A stretch of DNA of 64,000 bases from Bacteroidota bacterium (GTDB taxonomy: Bacteria > Bacteroidota > Bacteroidia > Cytophagales > Spirosomataceae), in the NCBI GenBank assembly GCA_020161355.1, contig JAIUOF010000001.1:372001-436000 (forward strand), read 5' to 3'. Shown here in pieces: positions 1 to 8,303 of this stretch; the stretch's first letter is position 1, and each line of letters starts with the position of its first letter. Both the position numbers and the translations under genes were made by a program. Under the pieces are notes generated by a model. It was not told the origin of the DNA and ran no database searches. It was given only the letters and a program-made list of their open reading frames with translations.

Positions 1-1107
1 AAGCTGAACTCTTATCCTGGCCTTACCCTTAGGAACAACCGGGAAGAAGAAACCAATTACATAAATGCCTTCCTCGAGAAGTTTGGCTGCAAATTGTTGT
101 GCCAGAGGGGCATCATAAAGCATAATAGGTACAATAGGGTGTACACCGGGCAATATATCAAAACCGGCTTCGGTCATTTTGCTTCTGAAAAGCTGGGTGT
201 TGGCTTCAAGTTTGTCGCGTAAATGTGTAGAAGCCGAAAGCATATCCAACACTTTGATAGAGGCAGCCACTATGGACGGGGCCAGAGTATTGGAAAATAA
301 ATATGGCCGGCTTTTTTGACGGAGCATCTCCACGATTTCCTTTTTGGCAGCAGTAAAACCTCCCATCGCTCCACCCAGAGCCTTTCCGTAAGTGCCGGTG
401 ATGATGTCAACCTTTCCGAAAACCTCTTTGAGTTCGGTGGTACCTCTTCCGGTCTTTCCTATAAATCCGGCGGCATGGCATTCATCTACCATCACCATAG
501 CATGGTGTTTTTCTGCCAATGCCACGATTTCGTCCAGTTTGGCGATGGAGCCATCCATAGAGAATACACCGTCGGTTACGATTAATTTTCTTCTGGCATC
601 TTTAGCGGCTATGAGCTGGGCCTCCAGGTCAGCCATGTCATTGTTTTTGTAGCGATAACGCTCTGCCTTACAAAGCCTTATGCCGTCAATGATGGAGGCG
701 TGATTTAGCTCGTCGGAGATGATGGCATCCTGTTCGTTGAGCAGAGGTTCAAATACACCTCCATTGGCATCAAAGGCTGCAGCGTATAAGATACAATCTT
801 CCATGCCCAAAAATTCGGCCGTTTTTTTCTCCAATTCTTTATGAATATCCTGAGTGCCACATATAAATCTCACCGAGGACATCCCAAATCCGTGGGTTTT
901 TATGCCTTCGATTCCGGCAGCAATCACTTCAGGGTGAGCCGATAGGCCCAGGTAATTGTTGGCACAGAAATTCAAAACTTCCTGTCCCGTGGTAGTTTTG
1001 ATCACCGCTCCCTGTGGAGTGGTGATAACCCTTTCCGACTTATATAATCCGGCATTTTTTATTTCTTCGAGTTCTTTGGCTAATTCGTTTCTCACCTGGT
1101 CAAACAT
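1..1107 (-). CDS. kbl: 2-amino-3-ketobutyrate CoA ligase (glycine C-acetyltransferase), 3' end cut by window edge
   Basis: PLP-dependent alpha-oxoamine synthase that cleaves 2-amino-3-ketobutyrate with CoA to glycine and acetyl-CoA, the second step of threonine degradation. Reading leftward from ATG at 1107 the frame stays open for 369 codons to the window edge; the family is about 398 aa, so roughly 30 C-terminal residues are missing. The N-terminus [13 protein letters not shown], the [10 protein letters not shown] motif, the DECHAAG segment and the PLP lysine in TYGKALGG (K242) match Kbl closely. The threonine dehydrogenase gene lies 188 bp upstream on the same strand, as expected for a tdh-kbl unit. 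Confidence 0.95.
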   Translation of the reverse strand, partial: MFDQVRNELAKELEEIKNAGLYKSERVITTPQGAVIKTTTGQEVLNFCANNYLGLSAHPEVIAAGIEGIKTHGFGMSSVRFICGTQDIHKELEKKTAEFLGMEDCILYAAAFDANGGVFEPLLNEQDAIISDELNHASIIDGIRLCKAERYRYKNNDMADLEAQLIAAKDARRKLIVTDGVFSMDGSIAKLDEIVALAEKHHAMVMVDECHAAGFIGKTGRGTTELKEVFGKVDIITGTYGKALGGAMGGFTAAKKEIVEMLRQKSRPYLFSNTLAPSIVAASIKVLDMLSASTHLRDKLEANTQLFRSKMTEAGFDILPGVHPIVPIMLYDAPLAQQFAAKLLEEGIYVIGFFFPVVPKGKARIRVQL

Positions 1108-1295
1108 GTCTTTATGCTTTTGGTATTAAAGAAAATTATTTATTTTAAAAATTGGTCATTCATGTAATCTCTTAAGAGCGTTTTCGGCTCCCTCTCTTAT
1201 GTAGAATTTGTTTTATATACTTTCATTTTTAAACACCTGGGTAATTAAACTCCCTCTCCTGTAGAGAGGGGGGGCGGTCCGACGAATCGGTGAGG
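1108..1295. repeat. Intergenic spacer with CCCTCTC palindrome (REP-like)
   Basis: The 188-bp tdh-kbl spacer holds a short palindrome, CCCTCTC-ctgta-GAGAGGG, at about 1252-1270. It is followed by a G run and CCGA-cgaa-TCGG at about 1279-1290, ending at the tdh stop codon. A half copy (CTCCCTCTCTTA) lies at about 1191. GC-rich palindromes of this CCCTCTCC...GGAGAGGG kind are, from general knowledge, common between genes in Bacteroidota. It could fold in the tdh-kbl transcript and change the relative expression of the two genes; that is inference. Confidence 0.5.
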
Positions 1296-2255
1296 TTAAA
1301 TCACACTCTTTTCCTTCCCCAGCATCACCTTCAAATGCTCAATCATCACCGAGGTCATCTTATTAAGATCATATTCCGGCATCCAGTTCCAATCGGCTTT
1401 GGCAGTACTGTCATCCATTACTTGTGGCCAGGACTCCGCAATCTTTTGTCTGAAATCGGGCTTAAATGTAATTTGAAATTCAGGATAAATGGCCTTTATC
1501 CTTTCATAAATTTCGGAGGGATCAAAACTTACTCCTGCCAGATTGTATGATGTCCTGATCTTGATATATTCTGTCGGAGCATCCATGAGTTCTAATGTTG
1601 CTCTGATGGCATCATCTATATAAATCATCGGGAGGGTGGTATTTTCCTCAAGGAAACATTCAAATACCTGTCCTTTTACAGCAGCATGATAAATTTCCAC
1701 AGCATAGTCGGTTGTACCACCGCCGGGCAATGACTGATAGCTGATTACACCCGGGTATCGCAGCGACCGCACGTCTAAGCCATATCTTTTATGGTAATAT
1801 TGTGCCCAGTTTTCACCGGCCACTTTACTGATACCATAAACCGTGGTGGGTTCTGTCTGGGCAGTTTGCGTGCAAGGGTTCTTGGGAGCAGAATCACCAA
1901 AAACGGCGATAGAGCTGGGGTAGAAAACTTTCCTGACATTTAACTTTCTGGAGGTTTCAAGCACATTTAACCATGCCTGCATATTGATATCCCATGTTTT
2001 AAGGGGTTCCTGTTCTCCTTTGGCCGAGAGAATGGCCGCAAGATGGTAGATTTGGGTGATTTGTTTGTCAAAGACAAATTCTTCCAGTTTCTGGCTGTCT
2101 AAAACATCCAGTATACTTATGGCGTGCCGGTTGATTTCAGGTATTCTGATATCGGTGGCAAATACATTTTCCCAACCGTACTTTTCTATCAAAGCATCAG
2201 CAAGGACGGTTCCCAATTGTCCGTTAGCTCCCGTAATTAATATTCTTTCGGCCAT
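1296..2255 (-). CDS. tdh: L-threonine 3-dehydrogenase, short-chain (epimerase-like) type
   Basis: NAD-dependent oxidation of L-threonine to 2-amino-3-ketobutyrate, the substrate of the adjacent Kbl. The 319-aa protein has the extended-SDR layout: Rossmann motif ITGANGQLG (residues 7-15), acidic residue D35 after strand 2, catalytic YxxxK as Y140-GIS-K144 with S114/S115 upstream. It lacks the zinc-dependent medium-chain TDH signature of E. coli and matches the UDP-galactose-epimerase-like TDH known from Flavobacterium and animals. A generic sugar-nucleotide epimerase is the alternative, but linkage to kbl and an Lrp-type regulator favours TDH. Confidence 0.88.
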   Translation of the reverse strand: MAERILITGANGQLGTVLADALIEKYGWENVFATDIRIPEINRHAISILDVLDSQKLEEFVFDKQITQIYHLAAILSAKGEQEPLKTWDINMQAWLNVLETSRKLNVRKVFYPSSIAVFGDSAPKNPCTQTAQTEPTTVYGISKVAGENWAQYYHKRYGLDVRSLRYPGVISYQSLPGGGTTDYAVEIYHAAVKGQVFECFLEENTTLPMIYIDDAIRATLELMDAPTEYIKIRTSYNLAGVSFDPSEIYERIKAIYPEFQITFKPDFRQKIAESWPQVMDDSTAKADWNWMPEYDLNKMTSVMIEHLKVMLGKEKSVI

Positions 2256-2273
2256 AAAAGTTTAATATTTTAT

Positions 2274-2301
2274 TTATGGTCAAAATTAAATAATACCATA
2301 A
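2274..2301. promoter_or_regulatory. Inverted repeat in tdh/lrp-like divergent spacer, candidate operator
   Basis: TTATGGT (2274-2280) and ACCATAA (2295-2301) form a perfect 7-bp inverted repeat with a 14-bp gap, so the half-site centres are 21 bp (two helical turns) apart. It sits 19-46 bp upstream of the tdh ATG in the 154-bp spacer shared with the divergent Lrp/AsnC gene. The spacing suits a dimeric HTH protein; assignment to the neighbouring regulator is inference. Confidence 0.35.
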
Positions 2302-2409
2302 TAAATTCATAAAAAATAGTATTGAACAGGAATAATAGTTTTATTTTTATGAAAATATAGTTATTTGTGCTTTAATTGCATTTGAAATATTAGATTTAAA
2401 ATAAAAATT

Positions 2410-2871
2410 ATGGAAGAATTAGATGAAATAGATAAAAAAATACTGCGGGTATTGCAAAAAGACGCGAAAGTTACTGCCAAAGAGCTGGCTTCTTCGCTTA
2501 ATCTTACCGTTTCGCCTGTGTATGAGCGTATCCGCAGGCTGGAGTCACTGGGGTTTATCAAGAAATATGTGGCGATTTTGGACAAAAATCTGTTGAATAA
2601 ATCGGTTACCTCTATTTGTCAGGTTTCGATGCGTTACCACAATGAGGCTTTCATTGAGAATTTCGAACAGGAAATCCAGAAACTACATGAGGTGCAGGAA
2701 TGTTACCATCTGGCCGGTCAGGTTGATTTTGTGCTTAAGATTCATGTGAATAGTCTCGAAGAATATCATGATTTTGTAAAATACAAATTGTCAAAAATCG
2801 AAAACATCGGAGTCTTAAACAGCACTTTTGTTTTGAAAGAAATTAAGCATAGCTCGGAGTATTATATTTAA
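2410..2871 (+). CDS. Lrp/AsnC family transcriptional regulator
   Basis: Amino-acid-responsive DNA-binding regulator, 153 aa, the usual family length. The N-terminal winged HTH spans about residues 4-60, with recognition-helix region SPVYERIRRLESLGFI at about 35-50; the ligand-binding RAM domain follows at about 66-150, including the CYHLAGQVDFVLKI strand-turn region. It is transcribed away from tdh-kbl across a 154-bp spacer holding an inverted repeat, so it probably controls threonine catabolism and itself. Effector unknown; threonine, glycine or leucine are candidates by analogy. Confidence 0.93.
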   Translation: MEELDEIDKKILRVLQKDAKVTAKELASSLNLTVSPVYERIRRLESLGFIKKYVAILDKNLLNKSVTSICQVSMRYHNEAFIENFEQEIQKLHEVQECYHLAGQVDFVLKIHVNSLEEYHDFVKYKLSKIENIGVLNSTFVLKEIKHSSEYYI

Positions 2872-2972
2872 AGGTAACAGGGAGTAGGGAGTAGGCAATA
2901 GTTTTTTTAGTTAGAAAGTTGGGAAGTTAATGTGCTAATTAATAATGGGGTAATGTGGTAATTGGGGCAATA

Positions 2973-3322
2973 GGTTCTCGACAGCTACATTGGTAAGTTT
3001 CGCACTACCGTGCTCACTTATGCTCGAACTGGCAGTAGCGTGTCACATCGTGCGATAGTCGAGATGTAAACAGAAATGCTTTTTAATCCTGCTTAAATTA
3101 GCTTTTGAAACAGGTTCTCGACTAACTCGAACTGACAGTTGAATGTCACATCGGGCGATAGTCGAGATGTAAACAGAAATGCTTTTTAATCCTGCTTAAA
3201 TTAGCTTTTGAAACAGGTTCTCGACTAACGCTCGAACTGACAGTTGAATGTCACATCGAGCGATAGTCGAGATGTAAACTGAAATGCTTTTTAGAACCTG
3301 CTAAATTTAGTTTTTGAAAATG
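2973..3322. repeat. Three tandem copies of a long hairpin-forming element
   Basis: The unit begins GGTTCTCGAC and ends ATAGTCGAGATG. In copy 3 (3216-3274) the outer arms TCTCGACTAACGCTCGA and TCGAGCGATAGTCGAGA pair with one mismatch, and the inner arms TGACA/TGTCA extend the stem, leaving a small loop. Copy 2 (3113-3170) starts exactly 103 bp earlier and lacks two bases of the left arm; copy 1 (2973-3067) has a longer centre. The ~46-bp spacer after each copy (aaatgctttttaatcctgc...) is also repeated, so the whole unit was duplicated. A degenerate left end recurs at about 3323-3349. Confidence 0.85.
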
Positions 3323-3403
3323 TGTTCCCGACAACTACGCTGGTAAGTTAATGTGGTAATTAATAATATGCTAATTTGCTAATTGGTTTTGGGAATAGCC
3401 GGA

Positions 3404-3695
3404 CGCCTTTCCTGCTTAATGCCCTTCACTCCTTAATCTGCCTTAATGTTAAAAGTATTGGCGGTGTGAGGTTTTAAAAGATTAGGTATTTGATCTGATT
3501 TAAAGAAAACTCTTGGCGGATCTTCGCGTCTCCTTTGTGTGCTCTGTGGTTTAATTATTACACAAAAGACACTAAGAAGGCACAAAAGGCACAAAGGGAA
3601 TCTGTGTTTCGATAAAAAATAGATCCCTTTCCTTCTTAATGACCTTCACTCCTTAATCTACCTTAATGGTTAAAAAACAGATGGTGTGAGGTTTT
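3404..3695. repeat. Pair of ~75-bp direct repeats flanking a CACAAAG inverted repeat
   Basis: A segment reading CCTTTCCTGCTTAATG... through GGTGTGAGGTTTTA at about 3404-3475 recurs, diverged by a few bases and 220 bp downstream, at about 3624-3695. Between them CCTTTGTG (3532-3539) and CACAAAGG (3590-3597) form a perfect 8-bp inverted repeat, surrounded by looser copies of cacaaaagg. The direct repeats could be traces of a duplication or of repeat-mediated insertion. Confidence 0.65.
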
Positions 3696-3896
3696 ATGTT
3701 CTTCTCTCATTTTACTAAAAAACAATACTCCACCACCTATTAACAATATATAGATAGTCTTCTCATTATGAATAAAATACCTATTATGATAAATTACCAT
3801 CCGTTAATGAAATGTTAATTTCCACATATTTCTAAATATGCAAGCCACGAAAGGATTGATACAATCGTATTTATTAATATAAAAACAACAAACAAT

Positions 3897-4538
3897 ATGA
3901 AAAACTTATTTGTATTAATGCTATTGGGATTATTTTCCCAGTCATGTGATCAATCCAATATAGAACCGGTAGTATTTTCAACCGACCTCTCCACCGCAAT
4001 CAATTTACCTTCCGAAAGTCTGAGCGATTTCGAAAAGAATTCACTGATTCTGATGCGGGAAGAAGAAAAATTAGCCAGGGATATTTATACCTATTTGTAT
4101 AAAAAATGGGGAATCAATGTCTTCAATAACATTTCAAAAAGCGAAGACACCCATACCAGTGCCATTCTTTCCTTACTCAACAAATACCAGATCACTGATC
4201 CGGTAGGTAAAAATGCTGCGGGAGTATTTGATAATGCAGCCCTGCAAAAACTTTACAATGACCTTACGACTCAAGGCTCTGCCACTATTACTGCAGGCCT
4301 GAATGTAGGGGCAACCGTGGAAGACCTTGACATATTTGACCTGATGGAAGCTCAGAAACAGATTGATAATCAGGACATCAATGCGGTATATGCCAATTTG
4401 ACCAAAGGTTCCCGCAATCATATCAGGTCTTTTACAGCAAGGCTCTCAGATTATGGGGTAACCTACAAAGCACAGTATATTGAGGAAACCTTGTTGAAAG
4501 ATATCCTGAATTCACCGATGGAAACAGGTGGTCATTGA
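3897..4538 (+). CDS. DUF2202 ferritin-like secreted protein, probable lipoprotein
   Basis: 213 aa. A short hydrophobic N-terminus ends at Cys17 (FSQSC), a relaxed Bacteroidota-type lipobox, so the protein is probably anchored outside the inner membrane. The helical body carries the DUF2202 hallmarks: EEEKLARDIY (about residues 55-64), SEDTHTSAI (about 81-89) and, near the end, SRNHIRSF. Glu and His residues in these helices suggest a ferritin-like di-metal centre. Substrate and role are unknown. A rho-independent terminator follows 20 bp after the stop, so it is a single-gene unit. Confidence 0.85.
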   Translation: MKNLFVLMLLGLFSQSCDQSNIEPVVFSTDLSTAINLPSESLSDFEKNSLILMREEEKLARDIYTYLYKKWGINVFNNISKSEDTHTSAILSLLNKYQITDPVGKNAAGVFDNAALQKLYNDLTTQGSATITAGLNVGATVEDLDIFDLMEAQKQIDNQDINAVYANLTKGSRNHIRSFTARLSDYGVTYKAQYIEETLLKDILNSPMETGGH

Positions 4539-4559
4539 AAGTTATATAAAAATATAATG

Positions 4560-4590
4560 GGGCTCCTTATGGGAGCCTTTTTATTTATTT
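4560..4590 (+). terminator. Rho-independent terminator after DUF2202 gene
   Basis: GGCTCC-ttat-GGGAGCC stem (4561-4577) followed by a T-rich run. Confidence 0.85.
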
Positions 4591-4723
4591 AGCAAAAAAA
4601 TAAAGCAATAGAAAGGATATATTGATTTGAATGTCAAAGATTTAGAAATATTTCTGTAAAATTTAACATTGGAATTTGAAAAAATATTTTTTAATTTGAG
4701 CATAATTAAATTTTAAAACCTAG

Positions 4724-5053
4724 ATGAAAGAAGATAAGGCAATCTTAAAAAATAAAGTTAGCTCAGCTTTAGAAGATCTTACCAAAGAGTATTCAGGAAA
4801 ATCAATCAAAAAAGTAGTCAAAAAGGCAACTAAAGAATTGATTAAGGCCATTGAAGAAGCTCAAAAGAAAGAAAAGAAGAAAAAAGAAAAAGAAGCTAAG
4901 AAATTAGAAAAAGCTGCCAAAAAAACGGCTAAAAAGACCGCCAAAAAAACGGTAAAGAAGGCGATTGAGGCACCAAAAGAAGCTGGAGCTCCGGTGGTAG
5001 CTGAAAAATCAGCTGAAACACCTAAACCTAAGGAAGTTAAACCCAAAGCATAA
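4724..5053 (+). CDS. Histone H1-like lysine-rich protein
   Basis: 109 aa, about one third lysine. The first ~45 residues (SSALEDLTKEYSGKSIKKVVKKATKELIKAIEEA) could form amphipathic helices; residues ~46-80 are Lys/Ala/Thr repeats of the AKKTAKKTAKK type; the tail is Pro/Ala/Lys/Glu-rich and probably disordered. This resembles the Lys/Ala-rich tails of bacterial H1-like proteins, so a nucleoid-associated role is likely, though only composition supports it. It has its own terminator. Low complexity means homology to eukaryotic H1 should not be inferred. Confidence 0.75.
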   Translation: MKEDKAILKNKVSSALEDLTKEYSGKSIKKVVKKATKELIKAIEEAQKKEKKKKEKEAKKLEKAAKKTAKKTAKKTVKKAIEAPKEAGAPVVAEKSAETPKPKEVKPKA

Positions 5054-5059
5054 AGAAAG

Positions 5060-5083
5060 TGCCGGTGAAAACCGGCATTTTTT
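5060..5083 (+). terminator. Rho-independent terminator after H1-like gene
   Basis: TGCCGGT-gaaa-ACCGGCA stem (5060-5077) with a GNRA-type loop and a TTTTTT run, seven bases after the stop codon. The remaining 290 bp to the next gene are AT-rich with no further structure that I can support. Confidence 0.9.
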
Positions 5084-5372
5084 ATTCTTATTTTTTGTCC
5101 GGCACGATTTTTATTTCCCCCGAAAATGTTTAAAAAGTCTAATTTTTGGATATTATTTCCAGAAAATGGAAAAATGAAGATTCATTGCTTCGCTTTTTGA
5201 TGCTAAGGTTTAATTTTTTGTTTAAATCTGTTTAAAAGAATCTTTGAATAACTTGTTGAAATTAAGTATTTTATAAAATTTTCGAATGATCTGACAATTA
5301 AACAACCTTTTTGGATTAAAAAAAAATTAGAAATGGTCAAAAAATTGTTGCTTAATAGAAAAATACTAATGA

Positions 5373-5753
5373 GTGGTACAATTAAAATTAAATCTCAAGG
5401 AGAAAATAAGACTTGGGGACATTGACTTTTCCTATTTAAACACTATAACTGAAGGCGATTTCGAATTTTTATCCAATTTAGTTGAAGTTTTTATTAACAA
5501 CACCCCGCACGAGCTGGACTTACTTGAATCGGAAGTCAGGAACAAAAACTTTTCGGGTGTTACGATCAGGGCTCATGCTCTTAAATCCAATTTGCAGATG
5601 TTTTCATTAAATGATGAGGTTATGTTTCTTCTAAAGACGGAACAAGATGCCAAGTCCAATTTCCTGGATGCCGAAACGGAGGATAATCTGAAAGTTATGA
5701 AGCACAATGTGATGGGTATTGTAGAAATTTTAAAACAATTAAACGCAGCCTGA
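5373..5753 (+). CDS. Stand-alone Hpt (histidine phosphotransfer) domain protein
   Basis: 126 aa, nearly all one four-helix Hpt domain. The phosphorylatable histidine is H68 in RAHALKSN, the standard HxLKxxx signature; DFSYLNTITEGDFEFLSNLVEVF forms the first helices. It would pass phosphate between a hybrid histidine kinase and a response regulator, neither of which is encoded nearby. The start is unusual: GTG at 5373 is the first start after an in-frame TGA (5370-5372), and an out-of-frame ATG at 5369 opens an 18-codon ORF overlapping the beginning. The Hpt core from about residue 15 is secure whichever start is used. Confidence 0.8.
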   Translation: MVQLKLNLKEKIRLGDIDFSYLNTITEGDFEFLSNLVEVFINNTPHELDLLESEVRNKNFSGVTIRAHALKSNLQMFSLNDEVMFLLKTEQDAKSNFLDAETEDNLKVMKHNVMGIVEILKQLNAA

Positions 5754-5765
5754 TAAGGGAATCAT

Positions 5766-7199
5766 TTACTTTTTCCTAAGCACAGCAATTTTTCTTTTCA
5801 ATTCACTGATCTCTTCAGGAAGATATTCATGTATCTCGTCCAGAAGGTCGTTGATTCTTTGTGTTTGGTAAGCGTTATTCATCATTTCCTGGCTAGATTT
5901 CATAAGAGCAGCCAAAAATTTATCCTTACTGATTTGATTTTCTTGATATTCCAATACCAGTGAATAATATTGGATTACAGGCAGATAATCAGCCCGATGC
6001 ATTCTTTGCTTTTCCTTGGTAACTAATTTGTATCTCCGGCATATTGAGAGGGCTTTTGCATATTTCTTTCCGTGAATCAGGGCTTTCAGATAGTTTGAAA
6101 TAAACAAATGCCATCGGTGCTCAAATATCTCATTTTTAAATGCATCAAAAAATCCCGAGGCATATTCTATCGCCTGATTTACTTTGTTGATTTCGAGTAA
6201 AGTCCTGACGTAAAACGAAACAAACCCTATTTTATAATAGTAGTTTCCAGTTTGCTTTAAAGTGCTCAATGCACTCTGCATCAGCTTGTAAGCTTCTTCT
6301 TTCTTTTTTTGTTTAATCAATACATTGCAAAGATTTACAAGGTAAAAAAGATAGTCACTATTCTTATTTCTTATAGAAAGATAGCCATATTTTCTGGCCT
6401 GATCCAGCTCATTGAGTTTTGAATGCATCATGGCACGGTTGGCATAATAATTTGCCAAAACTCGTTTGCAATAAAAAATAGGCGTTTTTAAGACCTGATC
6501 CAGATTTTCATATATGGAAACCAGCTTTTGAAACTGCCGCTTGTTATAAAAATAGATAGTGAGCCTAACTACCGCCCGGTATCGGGTATAGCCATCGTTT
6601 TCCTCATTCCAGTAGGTTTCTGACAGAAAATTTTCAATTTCCTGTTGTTCTTCCTGTTTCAGATCTTCATTTTTTACGAGTTTATCAGTGATGTTATTCA
6701 GCTCCAGATTGAGCTCTTTTAACCGTTTATAGGTTTCGGCATTTTCGTTTAGAAAGTTGGCAACGATATTCAGGTTGTTGGTCTGTCCACGTACCATCAA
6801 ATATTCCCAATAATACTGAATAGCATTGTAAAACCTGATAAAATTGTAGTGAGCCGGCCTGATAGTTTTCATATTGGCTACCAACTCCGCCTCATCTTCG
6901 GGGGTTATTTTATCGGTGATTACTTTCAGTTCTGTTGCCATCAGCCACGAAAGATGTTCATCAATATCTATCTTGCTGAGGGTGGTCTGAATCCAGTTTT
7001 TGAGATAAGAATAGGTGCGTTTGTCAATATTCTGGTCAAATTCCTTCGGGGGTCTGCCTGAGGTGAGATTAAAATGTATTTGTCGGAGTATCTTTTCGTT
7101 TATTTCCTTATTGAAGTTTTGAATATGGATAAGATAATCAATCTCATGCGGGTACAATGATTGGGTAAATTCCTGGAAAGATTGTAGTTTTTGCCGCAT
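5766..7199 (-). CDS. Large helical (TPR-like) protein of unknown function
   Basis: 477 aa from ATG at 7199 (a further in-frame ATG at 7244 adds an unlikely hydrophobic tail). No signal peptide or membrane segment, so cytoplasmic. The N-terminal ~200 residues are helical and charged; from about 220 to 440 there are repeated helix pairs with Tyr/Ala/Leu spacing (for example RVLANYYANRAMMHSKLNEL, ARKYGYLSIRN, EEAYKLMQSALSTL) resembling degenerate TPRs. The family was not recognised; Bacteroidota genomes often carry such single proteins. It ends 13 bp from the convergent Hpt gene; no functional link can be claimed. Confidence 0.7.
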   Translation of the reverse strand: MRQKLQSFQEFTQSLYPHEIDYLIHIQNFNKEINEKILRQIHFNLTSGRPPKEFDQNIDKRTYSYLKNWIQTTLSKIDIDEHLSWLMATELKVITDKITPEDEAELVANMKTIRPAHYNFIRFYNAIQYYWEYLMVRGQTNNLNIVANFLNENAETYKRLKELNLELNNITDKLVKNEDLKQEEQQEIENFLSETYWNEENDGYTRYRAVVRLTIYFYNKRQFQKLVSIYENLDQVLKTPIFYCKRVLANYYANRAMMHSKLNELDQARKYGYLSIRNKNSDYLFYLVNLCNVLIKQKKKEEAYKLMQSALSTLKQTGNYYYKIGFVSFYVRTLLEINKVNQAIEYASGFFDAFKNEIFEHRWHLFISNYLKALIHGKKYAKALSICRRYKLVTKEKQRMHRADYLPVIQYYSLVLEYQENQISKDKFLAALMKSSQEMMNNAYQTQRINDLLDEIHEYLPEEISELKRKIAVLRKK

Positions 7200-7295
7200 T
7201 GGTTTACATTTTTGTATAAATATAAAGTACAAAAAAGAGAGCAAAAAATCAATTTGCTCCCTTTAAAACTTTTTTAACAATAAAACTTTTAAATT

Positions 7296-8252
7296 CTAAT
7301 TAAGAAATTTTTTCACCTCAGCATTAAACACCTCAGGCTTCTCAAACATCATAAAATGACCGGCTTTCGGCACCATCACCAATTTGCTTCCGGGGATTTT
7401 TGCAGCTCCTGTTTTCGCAATATCAGCTGTGCGTCCCGGATTTAAATATCGGTTGGGGATAAGGTTATCATTTTCTCCAAAAAATATGAGCGTGGGGCAT
7501 TTAATATCAGAAAGATAAGGCAATACCGGCTCATTAACCATCCCACTTACTGACTGCACCACCGCATAACAGTAGGCATTAAAATCGCTGGCAGTTCGCA
7601 TGGCCATTCTGTCTGTTACCATAAAATCGGCTTCTTTAGGCAAATCATAAAAATTACTGGCCAGATTACTTTGGATGGCTTCGGTGGTGGTTAACCTTAC
7701 GCCGTCGAGTGTCATGACATCTCTGAACCACTGTTTCTGTCCTTTGGTAAAGCTTTCAAAACCCGCTGGATCTACCAATATCAGTCCTTCAACAATTTCA
7801 GGATATAACAAATCTGTGGTCATCGAAATCTGCCCACCCATGGAGTGGCCCGCCAGATATACCTTTCCTAATTGAAGTTCCTGAATCAATTCTTTTACAA
7901 TACCTGCATAAAACGACATTTTTCCTGAATGCGGCTGTTTGCTTGATTTTCCATAACCCGGCAAATCTATCGCTATGCAACGATAACTTTTCCTCAGTTC
8001 ATTTACGTTTCTGTTCCATGCCGGCAGATAGCTTCCCAAACCATGTATAAAGATGATGGTCTTGCCACTTCCCTGGTCGGAATAAGCAATATCGTATCCA
8101 GAAACTGGTAAATGCACTTTTTTGGAGGCGTCGCGGTAATGCAATTCATCCATGCTTTTCAAATTTTGGATGGCTTTATAGGGGGTAGTACATTGGCCAA
8201 ATCCAAAAAGTGTTGCCAGAATTATAAGAAAGGTATTTATTCGTTTTTTCAT
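7296..8252 (-). CDS. Alpha/beta hydrolase, exported or lipid-anchored
   Basis: 318 aa. The N-terminal hydrophobic stretch ends in FGFGQC (Cys21), a possible but weak lipobox. The alpha/beta-hydrolase core shows the oxyanion motif FIHGLGS (about 68-74), nucleophile elbow AGHSMGGQ with Ser137, the acid region FFGENDNL and the final histidine in KAGHFMMFEKP. Substrate not predictable; esterase or lipase activity is the default reading. It lies 51 bp downstream of the porin gene on the same strand, so the two may be co-transcribed and cooperate in outer-membrane uptake or hydrolysis. Confidence 0.85.
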   Translation of the reverse strand: MKKRINTFLIILATLFGFGQCTTPYKAIQNLKSMDELHYRDASKKVHLPVSGYDIAYSDQGSGKTIIFIHGLGSYLPAWNRNVNELRKSYRCIAIDLPGYGKSSKQPHSGKMSFYAGIVKELIQELQLGKVYLAGHSMGGQISMTTDLLYPEIVEGLILVDPAGFESFTKGQKQWFRDVMTLDGVRLTTTEAIQSNLASNFYDLPKEADFMVTDRMAMRTASDFNAYCYAVVQSVSGMVNEPVLPYLSDIKCPTLIFFGENDNLIPNRYLNPGRTADIAKTGAAKIPGSKLVMVPKAGHFMMFEKPEVFNAEVKKFLN

Positions 8253-8303
8253 TTCAAAAATATTTTTTTTCTGAGAAAATTCATGAGCATATATTGAAAA
8301 TAA

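Larger units (their letters stand above)
2872..3896. repeat. 1-kb gene-free island of hairpin and direct repeats
   Basis: No credible coding frame in this 1025-bp gap. It contains several repeat families, listed separately: three hairpin units (2973-3067, 3113-3170, 3216-3274), the spacer repeated between them, TTAATGTGCTAATT-type low-complexity stretches before and after them (about 2927-2972 and 3347-3394), a CACAAAG inverted repeat (3532-3597) and an 80-bp direct repeat at about 3404 and 3624. The last ~170 bp are AT-rich and probably hold the promoter of the DUF2202 gene. The mixture suggests an insertion site where extragenic repeat elements have accumulated. Confidence 0.8.

Noticed and set aside
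2973-3322. CRISPR array
   Set aside because: Spacers between the repeats are themselves repeated, repeats are about 58 bp and hairpin-like, and only three copies exist.
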